Positions 35,885 to 45,488 are shown, counted from the first letter of the stretch. The stretch: 64,000 nucleotides of DNA from Burkholderiales bacterium (GCA_027493935.1 JAOSJV010000001.1:682001-746000), one strand, 5' to 3'. Notes: a model not told the origin generated them from the sequence alone. Numbers and translations are program-made.

Positions 35885-37859
35885 GTGATCGAGGGCCTGC
35901 GCCTCGCCCTGATCCTGCTCGCGAGCGCGGTGCTCGTCGTCGTGCTGTTCCGGCGGCTGAGCCTGCCGCCGCTGCTCGGCTATCTGCTGGTCGGCGTCTG
36001 GATCGGTCCGCACGCTCTCGGATGGGTGCCGGACTCGCCCACGGCACGTGGCGTGGCCGAGTTCGGCGTCGTGTTCCTCATGTTCTCGATCGGCCTGGAG
36101 TTCAGCCTGCCGAAGCTCACGCAGATGCGCCGGCTCGTGTTCGGGCTTGGCGGCCTGCAGGTGGCGGCGACCGGCATCGCGCTCGGCGCGCTGCTGGTGG
36201 CCGCCGGCACCGGCTGGCAGGCCGCCTTCGTGATAGCGGCGGCCCTGGCGATGTCCTCGACGGCAATCGTGGTGCGCATGCTCGCCGAGCGGCTGGAGCT
36301 CGAAACGCCGCACGGCCGCGCGTCCGTGGGCGTCCTCCTGTTCCAGGATCTCGCGGTCGTGCCGCTGCTGATCGTCATTCCGGCGCTTGGCCACGAAGGC
36401 GCAGCCCTGGCGGCGACGCTCGGCATCGCGGCGTTGAAGGGGCTCGGCGTGCTCGCGCTGATTCTGTTCTTCGGCCAGCGCCTGATGCGCGCTTGGTTCC
36501 ACATGGTCGCGCGCCGGCGCTCGCACGAGCTGTTCGTCATCAACGTACTGTTCATCACCCTCGGTCTCGCCTACGTGACCGAGCGCGCGGGCCTGTCCCT
36601 CGCGCTCGGCGCCTTTCTCGCCGGTCTGCTGATCTCGGAGACCGAGTACCGTCACCAGGTCGAGGACGACATCCGGCCGTTCCGCGAAGTGCTGCTCGGG
36701 CTCTTCTTCGTCAGCATGGGCATGCGGCTCGACTTGCGCGTGGTGTTCGATCAAGCGGGCGTGGTCGCGCTGTTGTTCGTCGTGCCGATGCTGGTCAAGT
36801 TCGGCGTGGTCGCCGGACTCGCCCGGCTGTTCGGCCAGACCCCGGGCGCGGCGCTGCGCGCCGGGCTTGCGCTCGCCCAGGCGGGCGAGTTCGGCCTGGT
36901 GCTCGCGAGCGTGGGCATGGTGACCGGCGCACTCGAGGCGCCGCTCTTCCACGCGGTGGTCGCGGCGACGCTGCTCTCGATGCTCGTCGCACCGTTCCTG
37001 ATCCAGCACAGCGACCGGCTCGTGCTGCGCTGGTCGAGCTCGGAGTGGCTGCTGCGCTCGCTCGCGCTGCATCAGGTGGCGGTGCAGAGCATCGCGCGCG
37101 AGCGGCACGTCGTCATCTGCGGCTACGGGCGCACCGGCCAGCGGCTCGCCCGGCTGCTCGAGCGCGAGGGAATCGCCTATGTCGCCCTCGACCTCGACCC
37201 GGATCGGGTGCGCGAGGCGGTCGCGGCGGGCGAGTCGGTGGTGTACGGCGACGCCTCACGGCGCGAGACGCTCGTGGCGGCGGGCATCAACCGTGCGGCC
37301 GCGCTCGTGATCTCCTTCGTCGACACGGCGGCGGCGGTCAGGACCCTCGCACGCGCGCACGAGCTCAGTCCCTCGCTGCCGGTCATCGTGCGCACGCGCG
37401 ACGACGCTGATCTCGAGCGCCTGTCGGAGGCCGGCGCCGCGGAGGTCGTGCCGGACAGCTTCGAGTCGAGCCTGATGCTCGCGTCCCACGCGATGCTCAT
37501 GATCGGCGTGCCGGTGCGCCGCGTGCTGGCGCACTTGCGCGAGATGCGCGGCGACCGCTACCGGCTGCTGCGCGGGTTCTACCGGGGGCGTGGGCGACGA
37601 GCCGGCCGATCTCGACGACGCGACGCTGCCGCGGCTGCACTCCGTCACCCTCGAGTCCGACGCGTACGGCGTCGGGCGCACGCTCGCCGAGCTCGATCTG
37701 GCCGCCGTCGGTGCCGAGGTGAACGCGCTCCGACGGCGCGGCATCCGGGCCGAGGAGCCAGGCCCCGAGACCCGCCTCAAGCCGGGTGACGTGCTGGTGC
37801 TGCTCGGTCGTCCGGATGCGCTCGAGGCGGCCGAGATCCGGCTGATGCGGGGCGAATAG
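35885..37859 (+). CDS. KefB/KefC-type potassium/proton antiporter (one frameshift)
   Basis: An inner-membrane cation antiporter of about 657 residues. From GTG 35885 there are some twelve membrane segments of the Na_H_Exchanger type (LLGYLLVGVWIGPHALGW, FLMFSIGLEFSLPKLTQM, LFFVSMGMRLDLRVVFDQ), then a TrkA-N/RCK domain with a GxGxxG nucleotide motif (HVVICGYGRTGQRLARLLE). After a shift at about 37585 (one extra G in CGGGGGCG) comes a TrkA-C domain ending in LKPGDVLVLLGRPDALEAAE. Glutathione gating as in KefBC cannot be confirmed. The start is uncertain because the upstream palindrome leaves no clear ribosome site. Confidence 0.88.
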
Positions 37860-37974
37860 GGGAACCCCGCAAAGAGGCCCACGGCTTCCTTGCAGTCTCG
37901 TCATCCCTGGTGAGACCGGGTGAGCGCGCGGCTCGGCTCGGTCGCGGCGCGATCACGCTGCCGCCGGCGCGCGC

Positions 37975-38661
37975 TCAGAGTGTCTTGCAGATCACGTAGC
38001 GGCCCGCGCCGGATTCGGGGTAGCTCGTCCCGCTCGGCGTCTTGCCGGTGATGTCCTCGTTCGGCACGGCCTGCTGGTACGCGCGCACCAGACCGGTGTG
38101 CGGGCGCTGATCGTCCATCTGCGTGTCGACCGCGCCGGCGATCTTGTCGCGGACGTTCGACTCGCAGACGATGAGGCTCGAGAAGTTGAGGCCGCCGGTT
38201 TGCACGCCGACCAGCCCGCCGACCGAGTTGCTCGGCTGCGTCGCGGCGCCCACACCGGTGCTCGGACCGAAGACGAATCCGCCCATACGAAGATGCCACC
38301 AGAACGCAAGGCTTTCGTTCTGCGAGTTGTCGACGGTGAAGGCGCCGAGCGTCGGGTCGATCGGCGCGGGCTCCATATAGCGTCCCGACACGACGCCGTC
38401 GCCGCCGCCCGACTTGGCGCCGAGCGCCGCGCCCCAGCGCGCGGCCGCACGCGGGTCGTCGCCGGGCAGCGCCTTGTAGCGGTCGTAGTAGAAGTGGTAC
38501 GCCGCGCCGAGGCCGTTCATGTCGTTGATCATGTCGCGGATGCGCGCCTGCGTCGCCATCTCCTGGCCGCGCAACACGCCGCCGAGCAGCAGGCCGGCGA
38601 TGACCAGGACGATCGCGATCTCGACGAGGGTGTATCCGTGTTGCCGCTGCGGCGCGCGCAT
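37975..38661 (-). CDS. Type IV pilin-like protein, second of tandem pair
   Basis: A 228-residue prepilin. The leader MRAPQRQHG is followed by YTLVEIAIVLVIAGLLLGGV, so the mature protein would start with Tyr instead of the usual Phe and keeps Glu at position 5. The globular part (YDRYKALPGDDPRAAARWG) closely matches the neighbouring pilin. Two Cys in matching places (IVCESN and the terminal VICKTL) could close a C-terminal disulfide loop. It lies 167 bp downstream of the first pilin, beyond a terminator, so it may be less expressed. No own sigma-54 site was found. Confidence 0.85.
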   Translation of the reverse strand: MRAPQRQHGYTLVEIAIVLVIAGLLLGGVLRGQEMATQARIRDMINDMNGLGAAYHFYYDRYKALPGDDPRAAARWGAALGAKSGGGDGVVSGRYMEPAPIDPTLGAFTVDNSQNESLAFWWHLRMGGFVFGPSTGVGAATQPSNSVGGLVGVQTGGLNFSSLIVCESNVRDKIAGAVDTQMDDQRPHTGLVRAYQQAVPNEDITGKTPSGTSYPESGAGRYVICKTL

Positions 38662-38780
38662 GGTTCTTGGGTGTCCGCGCTGGAATCGGTGCGTTGCATC
38701 AAGAAAAGGTCCCCGCGGGCGCGAACCTTCTCTGCCCAAAGCGGGAGAAATGCACGCTGGGCCCATCCCCCGGATTGAAA

Positions 38781-38806
38781 CAAAAAGGCCCGCCGAATGG
38801 CGGGCC
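38781..38806 (-). terminator. Intrinsic terminator after first pilin gene
   Basis: On the minus strand GGGCCCGCC, loop ATTC, GGCGGGCC is followed by TTTTTG. It starts about 22 bp beyond the stop of the pilin gene at 38829, giving it a separate, probably abundant transcript. Confidence 0.85.
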
Positions 38807-38828
38807 CGGAGTGTCGGAAGAGGAACAG

Positions 38829-39518
38829 TTACACGGTCTTGCAGACCGTGTACTGGGTGGTACCGTCCTCGATGTACGTCGCCGCCTGCGTTGCACCCGA
38901 CGCCGCGGTCACGCTCGGGTTCGTCGTGGTCTGGGTGTGGGCACGCATCGATCCGGCGTTCGAGCGCTGGTCGTCGAGCTGCGTGTCCACGGCTGCGGCA
39001 ATCTTGTCGGGAATGTTCGACGAGCAGACGACCAGCCCGGTGAGCGCGGTCGCCCCGGAGAACGCTCCGTTCTGGACGCCGACGAGGCCGCCCACGGCAT
39101 TGCTCGGGGGCGTCGCCGAACCGGTGCCCTGTGTCGGGCCGGGAATGAATCCGGCCGCACGCAGGTGCCACCAGAATTTCTGCGACTCGTTGTTGCCGTC
39201 GTCGCTAAAGCCCGTCGGATCGGCCGCATCCTTGTATTCCCCGGAGATCGAGCCATCCGAGTTGCCGCGCTTGACGCCAAAGGTCGTCCAGCGCGCGTTG
39301 GCGTTGCCGTCGTCGCCTGGCACCGCCTTGTAGCGGTCCTGGTAGGAGAAATAGGCGGCCGTCGTGCCGTTGAAGTCGTTGGTCACGTTCTTGATTCGGG
39401 CCTGGGTGATCATTTCCTGGCCTTTCAGGATCCCGCCGAGCAGCAGGCCGATGATGACCAGCACGATCGCAATCTCGACCAGCGTGAAGCCTGCCTGACT
39501 CCGTTTCTGGATTCGCAT
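38829..39518 (-). CDS. Type IV (MSHA-type) major pilin-like protein
   Basis: A 229-residue prepilin with a short basic leader (MRIQKRSQAG) cut before FTLVEIAIVLVIIGLLLGGI; Glu5 is present. The globular domain includes YQDRYKAVPGDDGNANARWT and a C-terminal Cys pair (VVCSSN and the final TVCKTV) suited to a disulfide-bounded loop. A strong ribosome site (AAGGAGCGGG), a sigma-54-like promoter at 39568-39583 and its own terminator all point to a highly expressed main pilin. The prepilin peptidase that would cleave it is not in this window. Confidence 0.88.
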   Translation of the reverse strand: MRIQKRSQAGFTLVEIAIVLVIIGLLLGGILKGQEMITQARIKNVTNDFNGTTAAYFSYQDRYKAVPGDDGNANARWTTFGVKRGNSDGSISGEYKDAADPTGFSDDGNNESQKFWWHLRAAGFIPGPTQGTGSATPPSNAVGGLVGVQNGAFSGATALTGLVVCSSNIPDKIAAAVDTQLDDQRSNAGSMRAHTQTTTNPSVTAASGATQAATYIEDGTTQYTVCKTV

Positions 39519-39564
39519 GTCCCGCTCCTTGAAGCGCCTCTCGACCGGGAGAGGGTGCCGATTT

Positions 39565-40496
39565 CTAAGCAACATCGGGGCCAGCCGGAAACCGCCATTC
39601 GTGACGGAAATCACGCCGTTTCCGGGAGATCTTGTCGGACTCTCGCCAGAATCGTCGAAGTTGCGACAAAGTGCACACTTCGATGCCCGATTGCAGCGTA
39701 CCCGGGGATCGCCGGGACCTCTGCTCAAGGGCGAGCGGCCGGGGGTGCGCCCGGAGCGGCGGGGGCTGGCCGGGGGCACCTGCCGCCTCGGCGGCCAGAC
39801 GCTCCTCGATCATCCGCAGGCGGCGCTCGAGCATCTCGGCGTCACGGGCGTCGCGGACCTGGCCGCTCGCGATCAGGCCGCCGATCATGATGCGCGCCTG
39901 CTCGAGTTCCCCCATGTCCGCGAGGATGAACGGCACCATCTGGCGAACCCAAAGCGGCGCATCCTCGGTGGTCGTATGGCGCTCGAGCGTCTCGGCGTAC
40001 CGAAGCGCAAGCGCCATGTCCTTCAGCCGGTGCTTTGCGAGCACCGCCGCGTGGGCGAGCCACGGCCAGCGCCGGTCGGGATCCGCCAAGTACTCCCGGT
40101 GGACGAGCTCGAGCATCTTGCGGCTGCGCGCGGGGTCGGGGACCTCGGCATAGGTGCGCGCGGCCGCCATCAGCGGGTACTGTCCGGCCGGGTCGAGCGC
40201 GAGGATGAGCTCGAGCCATGCCGCCAGCGCATCGTAATCGAGGTTGCGGTACGGGACCTGTGTCCCCTTGCGGTAATCGAACGCTTGCAGGTGGAGCATC
40301 AGCAGTTTGGCGGCCGCCACCGGCTCGCCGAGCGAGAGCAGCCGGACAACCCCCGCCGAGGGGGCGGGGCGAGATCCTCGGCGGCCACGCGGGGCGGCGG
40401 CTGCATCGCGCCCCAGGCGATCTGCCCCGCGAGCGCGACCGCCGCACCCGCCCGGACCCAGCGCGGGACGTCGGCGACCGGGCGCGTCCGCGCCAC
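39565..40496 (-). CDS. Helical-repeat (TPR-like) protein with ABC permease (one frameshift)
   Basis: A protein of about 310 residues. From GTG 40496 it has one hydrophobic segment (AGAAVALAGQIAWGAM) and then helical repeats (AAWLELILALDPAGQYPLMA, RKMLELVHREYLADPDRRW, MALALRYAETLERHTTTEDA) in the style of tetratricopeptides. The frame changes near 40365 in a CCCCC run. Its start lies against the permease stop, so the two are coupled. The last 50 residues read as low-quality basic sequence and overlap the pilin promoter, so the true stop may be earlier. Function unknown; an accessory protein of the neighbouring transporter is likely. Confidence 0.6.
39568..39583 (-). promoter_or_regulatory. Sigma-54-type (-24/-12) promoter of the major pilin
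   Basis: On the minus strand TGGCCCCGATGTTGCT has TGGC and TTGC separated by exactly seven bases, giving GG and GC ten bases apart as sigma-54 requires. Transcription would start near 39557, leaving a leader of about 40 bases before the ribosome site. Only the AC of the TGGCAC consensus is changed. Confidence 0.65.
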
Positions 40497-40497
40497 C

Positions 40498-41259
40498 TCA
40501 GAGCTCCTGCCGGTAGAGGTCGAACAGGGCCGCCGCCAGGATGAGGGCGACGTAGAGTACGGCTTGGCCGAGCGCGTTCCCGAGGTCGGCGAGCCCGGGT
40601 CCGCCGTCGGCGAGCCACGCGCTCTGTGTCATACGGTCGAGGCGCGGCATCAGCAGCGCGATGCCCTGCGCCATCCAGTCGGCGATGCGCGGGGCGAGCG
40701 CGACCGTGTCCGGCGACGCGGCCGCGATGACCTGCAGCGCCGCGATCGATCGGGCGAGCACGTAGAAGCCGGCCACCGCGGTCAGCGCGCCGAGCACGTG
40801 GCTCAAGGTCAGCACGCAGAACAGGCCCACGGCCGCCATGATGAGGAGCTCGCAGAAAAGCGAGACGGCCCAGCCGGCCACGTGCCCCGCGGGCGCGAAC
40901 AAGGCGAGCGGCAGGCTGAGCGCGACGGCGACTGCTGCCGCAACTGCGGCGAAGCCGAGGTACTTGCCGAGCAGGTAGCCCGCCCGGGGCATCGGCTGGG
41001 AGAGCGCCAGCTCGAGGAACTTGTCGTTCGCCTCGCGGACCATGCTCATCACCACGAACAGGACCACGAAAAACGCCGCGCAGGCGCGCAGCAGGGCTGC
41101 GATAATCGCGCCCTGGATCTCGCGCACCTCGATGAGCGCGACCTGCTGCAGGAAGCCGGCGACGGCCAGGCTGGCGACGAGCGCCAAACCAACGAGCCAG
41201 ACCAGCCGGCTGCGCGCCGCCTCGAGCAGGGTGATGCGTGCGATGGGGAGGATGCTCAT
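40498..41259 (-). CDS. ABC-2-type transporter permease
   Basis: A 253-residue inner-membrane protein with about six hydrophobic segments (LVWLVGLALVASLAVAGFL, FFVVLFVVMSMVREANDKFL, LLIMAAVGLFCVLTLSHVLG). ANDKFLELALSQPMPRAGYL is typical of ABC-2/CcmB-like permeases. No ATPase is adjacent. The only matching free-standing ATPase gene in the region is 19 kb away at the other end of the pilus locus (59973-60703). Substrate unknown. It is divergent from the histidine kinase, with 135 bp between starts. Confidence 0.75.
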   Translation of the reverse strand: MSILPIARITLLEAARSRLVWLVGLALVASLAVAGFLQQVALIEVREIQGAIIAALLRACAAFFVVLFVVMSMVREANDKFLELALSQPMPRAGYLLGKYLGFAAVAAAVAVALSLPLALFAPAGHVAGWAVSLFCELLIMAAVGLFCVLTLSHVLGALTAVAGFYVLARSIAALQVIAAASPDTVALAPRIADWMAQGIALLMPRLDRMTQSAWLADGGPGLADLGNALGQAVLYVALILAAALFDLYRQEL

Positions 41260-41394
41260 GAGCTCGTTGGACCTGGGAACGTGCCGGGCGGCCGCTGCGA
41301 CGCAGCGGGTGAGGGTACGATCGCGCGCGTCCGGCCGCAAGCACTCCGCGTGCCCGCAGTTCACGCCCTGCGGCGCGGCGGCATCGGATGCCCC

Positions 41395-43134
41395 ATGAAG
41401 CGCAGCCTCGACCTCAGCCGCCCGTCCGGCCGCCTGTGGCAGTTCGTGGTCGCGACGATGCTGCTGCTGCTGCATTTCGCGGCCATGCGCGGCACGGAGG
41501 ACGTCTGGGCGCGCGGAATGATGATGGCCCACCTCGGCCTCTTCTTCATCTGGCAGCCGTTCCTGCAGGGCGGGCAGCGCCTGAAGGTGAGCGAAGTGAT
41601 CCTGATCTCGCTGATCACCGTCGCGATCCTGGTCTTCCTGAGCTGGTGGATGCTGGGACTCTGGGTCGCGCTGCTCGCCGCGATCGTCGGCGGCAAGGTG
41701 TTCCTGTTCCGCGCGCGGTTCCTGCGCACGTTCCACCTGACGATGTTCCTCTATCTGGTGTCGCTGCTGCTCCTCTGGGTGGTGCCGAACGGGTTCTCGA
41801 AGCCGCTGCCGGTCGAGCTGCGTCTGGTGGCGCAATACGGGCTGCCGGTGGTGTTCCTGTTCATGATGCTGCTGCCGGTGGAGGCGGACAGCTCCGAGCC
41901 GCAGATCGTCGATTTCTTCTACGCGTCGTTCATCTTCCTGCTCCTGATCGCGCTCGTGCTCGGCAGCTTCGCGTTCATGACGATCGCGAAGATGGCCTAC
42001 CCGTTCGCGCTCTCCTACAGCCTGCTTGCGATCGCGGCGGTGCTGATCTTCCTCAGCATTGCCTGGAACCCCGGCGCGGGTTTTGCCGGCCTGCAGATGA
42101 TCTTCTCGCGCTACCTGCTGTCGATCGGCCTGCCGTTCGAGCAGTGGCTGCACTTCCTCGCCGAGCTCTCGCGCGCGGAGTCGCGGCCGGAGCAGTTCCT
42201 CAAGGAGGCCTGCGCTGGACTCGGCGGGCTGCCCTGGGTGACTGGGGGTACCTGGCACACCGCAACCGACGCGGGCGAGTTCGGCGCGAGCTCGGGGCAC
42301 TCGGTCGAGTTCGCCAGCCGCGAGCTCACGATCCGGCTCTACAGCCGGCACCGGCCGAGCCCGTCGCTCGTCTGGCACTTCCATCTGCTCGGGCAGCTGC
42401 TCGGCCAATTCTACGTCGCCAAGCAGCGCGAGCAGAAGCTGAAGCAGCAGACCTACGTGCAGGCGCTGCACGAGGCGGGTGCGCGGCTCACGCACGACGT
42501 CAAGAACCTGCTGCAGTCGCTGAACGTGCTGTGCTCGGCGGTCGAGCGCGACCCGGACGGCAACCCCGAGGCGCTGCAGATGCTGATCCGCAAGCACTTG
42601 CCGACCGTCACCCAGCGCCTGCGGCACACGATCGAGAAGCTGCAGCGCCCACAGGTCGAGACCGGGCGGTTCGTGCGCGCCGACGCCTGGTGGGAGGGCG
42701 TGCAGAAGGCCTACCAGATCGGCGGCGTCGAGTTCCAGCGCGGGGAGCTCGCAGAGGGCGTCCTGCTGCCGAAGGATCTGTTCGACGGCGCCGCGGACAA
42801 CCTGATCCAGAACGCGCTGGAGAAGCGCAAGCTCGACCCGAGCGTGCGCGTGCGCGTGACCTTCGACATCGGTGAGGCGGTCGTGCTCACCGTCTGCGAC
42901 ACCGGGCGGCCGGTGCCGCGCGAAGTGCTGCCGGGGCTGCTGCGCGGACCGGTGTCCTCGGAGACCGGCTACGGCATCGGCCTCTACCAGCTCGGGCGGC
43001 AGGCCGACCTGCTCGGATTCGGGTTCCGCCTCGCCGCGAACGAGCAGGGCAACGTGTGCTTCGAGCTGCGGGGCGAGCTCGGCCGCGGGACCTCGCGGCA
43101 GCCCGCCGCGCCGGCAACCGCCGGGGCGGGATGA
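41395..43134 (+). CDS. Membrane sensor histidine kinase, PrsK-like
   Basis: A 579-residue kinase. About eight membrane helices (QFVVATMLLLLHFAAM to LLAIAAVLIFLSIAW) are followed by a linker domain and a H-box with His367 in RLTHDVKNLLQSLNVLCSAV. The HATPase domain has NLIQNALEKR as N-box, VCDTGRPV and the glycine lid SETGYGIGLYQLGRQ. The HDxKN form of the H-box and the many-helix sensor recall PrsK of exosortase-linked systems. No regulator is next to it. The single regulator of compatible type in the window is 58550-59980. It is the only plus-strand gene inside the pilus locus. Confidence 0.85.
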   Translation: MKRSLDLSRPSGRLWQFVVATMLLLLHFAAMRGTEDVWARGMMMAHLGLFFIWQPFLQGGQRLKVSEVILISLITVAILVFLSWWMLGLWVALLAAIVGGKVFLFRARFLRTFHLTMFLYLVSLLLLWVVPNGFSKPLPVELRLVAQYGLPVVFLFMMLLPVEADSSEPQIVDFFYASFIFLLLIALVLGSFAFMTIAKMAYPFALSYSLLAIAAVLIFLSIAWNPGAGFAGLQMIFSRYLLSIGLPFEQWLHFLAELSRAESRPEQFLKEACAGLGGLPWVTGGTWHTATDAGEFGASSGHSVEFASRELTIRLYSRHRPSPSLVWHFHLLGQLLGQFYVAKQREQKLKQQTYVQALHEAGARLTHDVKNLLQSLNVLCSAVERDPDGNPEALQMLIRKHLPTVTQRLRHTIEKLQRPQVETGRFVRADAWWEGVQKAYQIGGVEFQRGELAEGVLLPKDLFDGAADNLIQNALEKRKLDPSVRVRVTFDIGEAVVLTVCDTGRPVPREVLPGLLRGPVSSETGYGIGLYQLGRQADLLGFGFRLAANEQGNVCFELRGELGRGTSRQPAAPATAGAG

Positions 43135-43228
43135 AGCGAACCGCACGAGCGCACGGTGAACCGTTGACAGCGGTCAGAAGGAAGGCCGGTGTTCAGCGAG
43201 CCGCCGCATTGCTGCCCACAGCCTACTT

Positions 43229-44521
43229 TCAGGCCGCCGCCTCCGCCTGCGCCTCGGCCTTGCGCCTCTGCAGGCGGTAGATGATGGTGTCGCCCTTGCC
43301 CTTCAGATAGACGGACTGCGGCGCGTCGAACTCGAAGCGGTTGCGCAGCCGGCGGTACGTCGTGACGTCGACCTGGATCATCCCGGGCACGCTCTCGGCA
43401 GTGATGCGGCTTGCCAGGTTGACTGTGTCGCCCCACAGGTCGTAGATGAACTTTTTCTTGCCGACCACGCCGGCCACCACGGGTCCGGTGCCGATGCCCA
43501 TCCGGATCGCCACGCGCTGTTCGTTGACGGTGAGATCGTTCGCCAGCAGATCGCGCATGTCGAGCGCCATGTTGGCGATCGCCTCCGAGTAGTTGCGCGT
43601 GTCCTCCTCGTCGAGGCCGCCGGCCACCATGTAGGCGTCGCCGATCGTCTTGATCTTCTCCAGGCCGTACTTCTCGGCGAGCCCGTCGAACGACGAGAAG
43701 ACCTTGTTGAGCATCGCGAAGATCTGGTTCGGCGACATGCCCTCGGCGATGGTCGTGAAGTTCACGATGTCGGCGAACATCACGGTGACGTCGGCGAAGC
43801 CGTCGGCGATGGTACCGTGCTCCTGCTTCAGCCGCTCGGCCACCGGCCCGGGCAGGATGTTGAGCAGCAGCCGCTCGGAGCGCTCCTGCTCGGCCTGCAG
43901 CAGCCGGTGCGCCTCCTCCAGGCGCGCCTTTGACTTGTCGCGCTCGATCGAGGCGCTGCGCAGCAGGGCGTAGACCATGCTCGAGATGGCGAAGAAGTTG
44001 AGCGCGAAAAAAACCGCACTCACCTTCGGCGGGATCTGGGCAGTCGCGGTCGGGCCGCCGACCAGCTGGTAGTCGAAGCCGGCGGCCATCACGATCAGCA
44101 TGCCGTACGCGAAAAACCACGGGATCGAGTCGCGCGCCCCGTAGAGCAGGATCGCGCCCACCGGCGCGAGCAGACCCCACAGGATGTAGCCGCTCGCGGT
44201 GATGAAGTCGCCGAGCGAGAGCTGTTGCACGAACGGAAAGAACAGGAAGAGGGCGAGCTGCAGCAGGCGCCAGCGGCCGAAGTCGCGCGTGATCAGGTAG
44301 AGGCCGAGGTTCGCGAGCGACAGAAACAGGTACAGGTTCGGCAGCGTGGTCGAGATCGTCACCCCGAACAGGCGGTAGATCCCCACCCACACGATCGGCA
44401 CCGCGATGGTGAGCGCCATCGCGAACATGAGGAGCTGCTTCTTGAGCCGGAGCTCCTCGGAATCGTCGGCCTCCACCCCTGCCGTGCGCAGGCGGCCCAG
44501 CAGCTCGCTGACGTAGCTCAT
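43229..44521 (-). CDS. Membrane-bound class III adenylate cyclase
   Basis: A 430-residue protein with about six membrane helices, a short coiled linker (ARLEEAHRLLQAEQERSERL) and a class III nucleotide cyclase domain. Metal-binding Asp residues are in VTVMFADIVNFTTIAEGMSP. The substrate-specifying Lys and Asp are in EKIKTIGDAYMVAGG and YDLWGDTVN, the ATP-type pair. The transition-state Asn and Arg follow in NLASRI. It should therefore make cAMP. MSYVSELL at 44521 is the preferred start. Its place inside a pilus locus suggests a link between cAMP and surface attachment. Confidence 0.88.
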   Translation of the reverse strand: MSYVSELLGRLRTAGVEADDSEELRLKKQLLMFAMALTIAVPIVWVGIYRLFGVTISTTLPNLYLFLSLANLGLYLITRDFGRWRLLQLALFLFFPFVQQLSLGDFITASGYILWGLLAPVGAILLYGARDSIPWFFAYGMLIVMAAGFDYQLVGGPTATAQIPPKVSAVFFALNFFAISSMVYALLRSASIERDKSKARLEEAHRLLQAEQERSERLLLNILPGPVAERLKQEHGTIADGFADVTVMFADIVNFTTIAEGMSPNQIFAMLNKVFSSFDGLAEKYGLEKIKTIGDAYMVAGGLDEEDTRNYSEAIANMALDMRDLLANDLTVNEQRVAIRMGIGTGPVVAGVVGKKKFIYDLWGDTVNLASRITAESVPGMIQVDVTTYRRLRNRFEFDAPQSVYLKGKGDTIIYRLQRRKAEAQAEAAA

Positions 44522-44660
44522 GCAGGCGTGTCGAATCGGGCGGGCTTCACCGCGCGGGACCGAAGCAAGACGCATTCCAACGGCATTCTACGTCGGCCGG
44601 CCGGTCGCGTTGCGGTGTGGGATATGAACGGAACGAACGCGCGCGCGTACGCGATTGCAT

Positions 44661-45488
44661 CTAGAAGCCGCTCGCAGCGATCATGCGGCTGTACAGGACG
44701 TTCTCGGAGAGCCACAGGATCTGATCGTCGAAGTTTGGCGCGGGCGTGTGCGCGACGAAGAAGCGGTCGCCGTCGTTGTTCTCGGTCTCGTCGCCGCCGG
44801 CGGCCGCCTGCGCGTAGTTCTTGCCGCGCGACCACACCACGGTCGGCACGCGCGTCGCCGGGTTCAGCGCGCCGCAGTCTGTCGGCTTGTTCGTTGCCGC
44901 TGCGCTGCAGACGAAAAGATCCGGCGTCGAGGCGAAGCCGAGAGTGCGCAGCCGGCCGGCGGTGGTGAAATCGCGCGGATTGGTGCCGGTGACGCCGGCG
45001 ACCCCGTACAGCACACGGCTGCCCCAACCGTCGATCAGGAAGCCCTGCGCGTCCGTTGGACCGATGCCGAGCGTCAGCGCGGGCACGAAGCCGACGTAGT
45101 CGGCGCACCTGCCGTTGACGGTGCTCTCCGGGCTGCCGGCGGTCGAAGTCACGGCCATCGCCTCCTCGCCGGTGCCGTCGACCCGAGTCGCGGCCCCGTC
45201 TCGGTAGCCGAGCGCGGCGTGAGTCTGCCAGTACGGCGGCAGGCTCCCCACGAAATCGACGTTCTCGAGCGCGGGGCAGGGCAGCCGCCCGTGGCGGATC
45301 GCGAAGCCGACGAGCGCGTCGCGCGCGAGCTGCAAGGACTGGTCGGTCTGCGACGCGCTGCGGGCGTTGTTCTGCGCATCGAGCGTGGCGACCAGGCCGC
45401 CGAGCAGCAACGCGACGATGCCGATCACCACCGCGAGCTCGATGAGCGTGAAGCCGCGTGCGCGGCGCCGGACGGGGGAGTTTCTCAT
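44661..45488 (-). CDS. Minor pilin-like protein (prepilin N-terminus)
   Basis: A 275-residue protein with leader MRNSPVRRRARG and mature start FTLIELAVVIGIVALLLGGL, a standard class III prepilin signal with Glu5. The globular domain has Cys residues (RLPCPALENV, CADYVGFVPA, LFVCSA, DCGALNP). It overlaps the preceding large pilin-like gene by four bases (ATGA), so the two are translated together and are likely minor subunits at the pilus tip or priming complex. No finer assignment (MshC, MshD or MshO) is possible by eye. Confidence 0.78.
   Translation of the reverse strand: MRNSPVRRRARGFTLIELAVVIGIVALLLGGLVATLDAQNNARSASQTDQSLQLARDALVGFAIRHGRLPCPALENVDFVGSLPPYWQTHAALGYRDGAATRVDGTGEEAMAVTSTAGSPESTVNGRCADYVGFVPALTLGIGPTDAQGFLIDGWGSRVLYGVAGVTGTNPRDFTTAGRLRTLGFASTPDLFVCSAAATNKPTDCGALNPATRVPTVVWSRGKNYAQAAAGGDETENNDGDRFFVAHTPAPNFDDQILWLSENVLYSRMIAASGF

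Noticed and set aside
34556-37108. An 850-residue minus-strand frame opposite the antiporter
   Set aside because: Shadow frame: low-complexity charged sequence that fuses the wrong frame of kdsD with the antisense of the antiporter.
38661-38780. Sigma-54 promoter for the second pilin gene
   Set aside because: The closest match has nine instead of ten bases between GG and GC.
39517-41390. Plus-strand frame extending the histidine kinase N-terminus by some 600 residues
   Set aside because: It is antisense to the helical-repeat and permease genes; the kinase itself starts at 41395.
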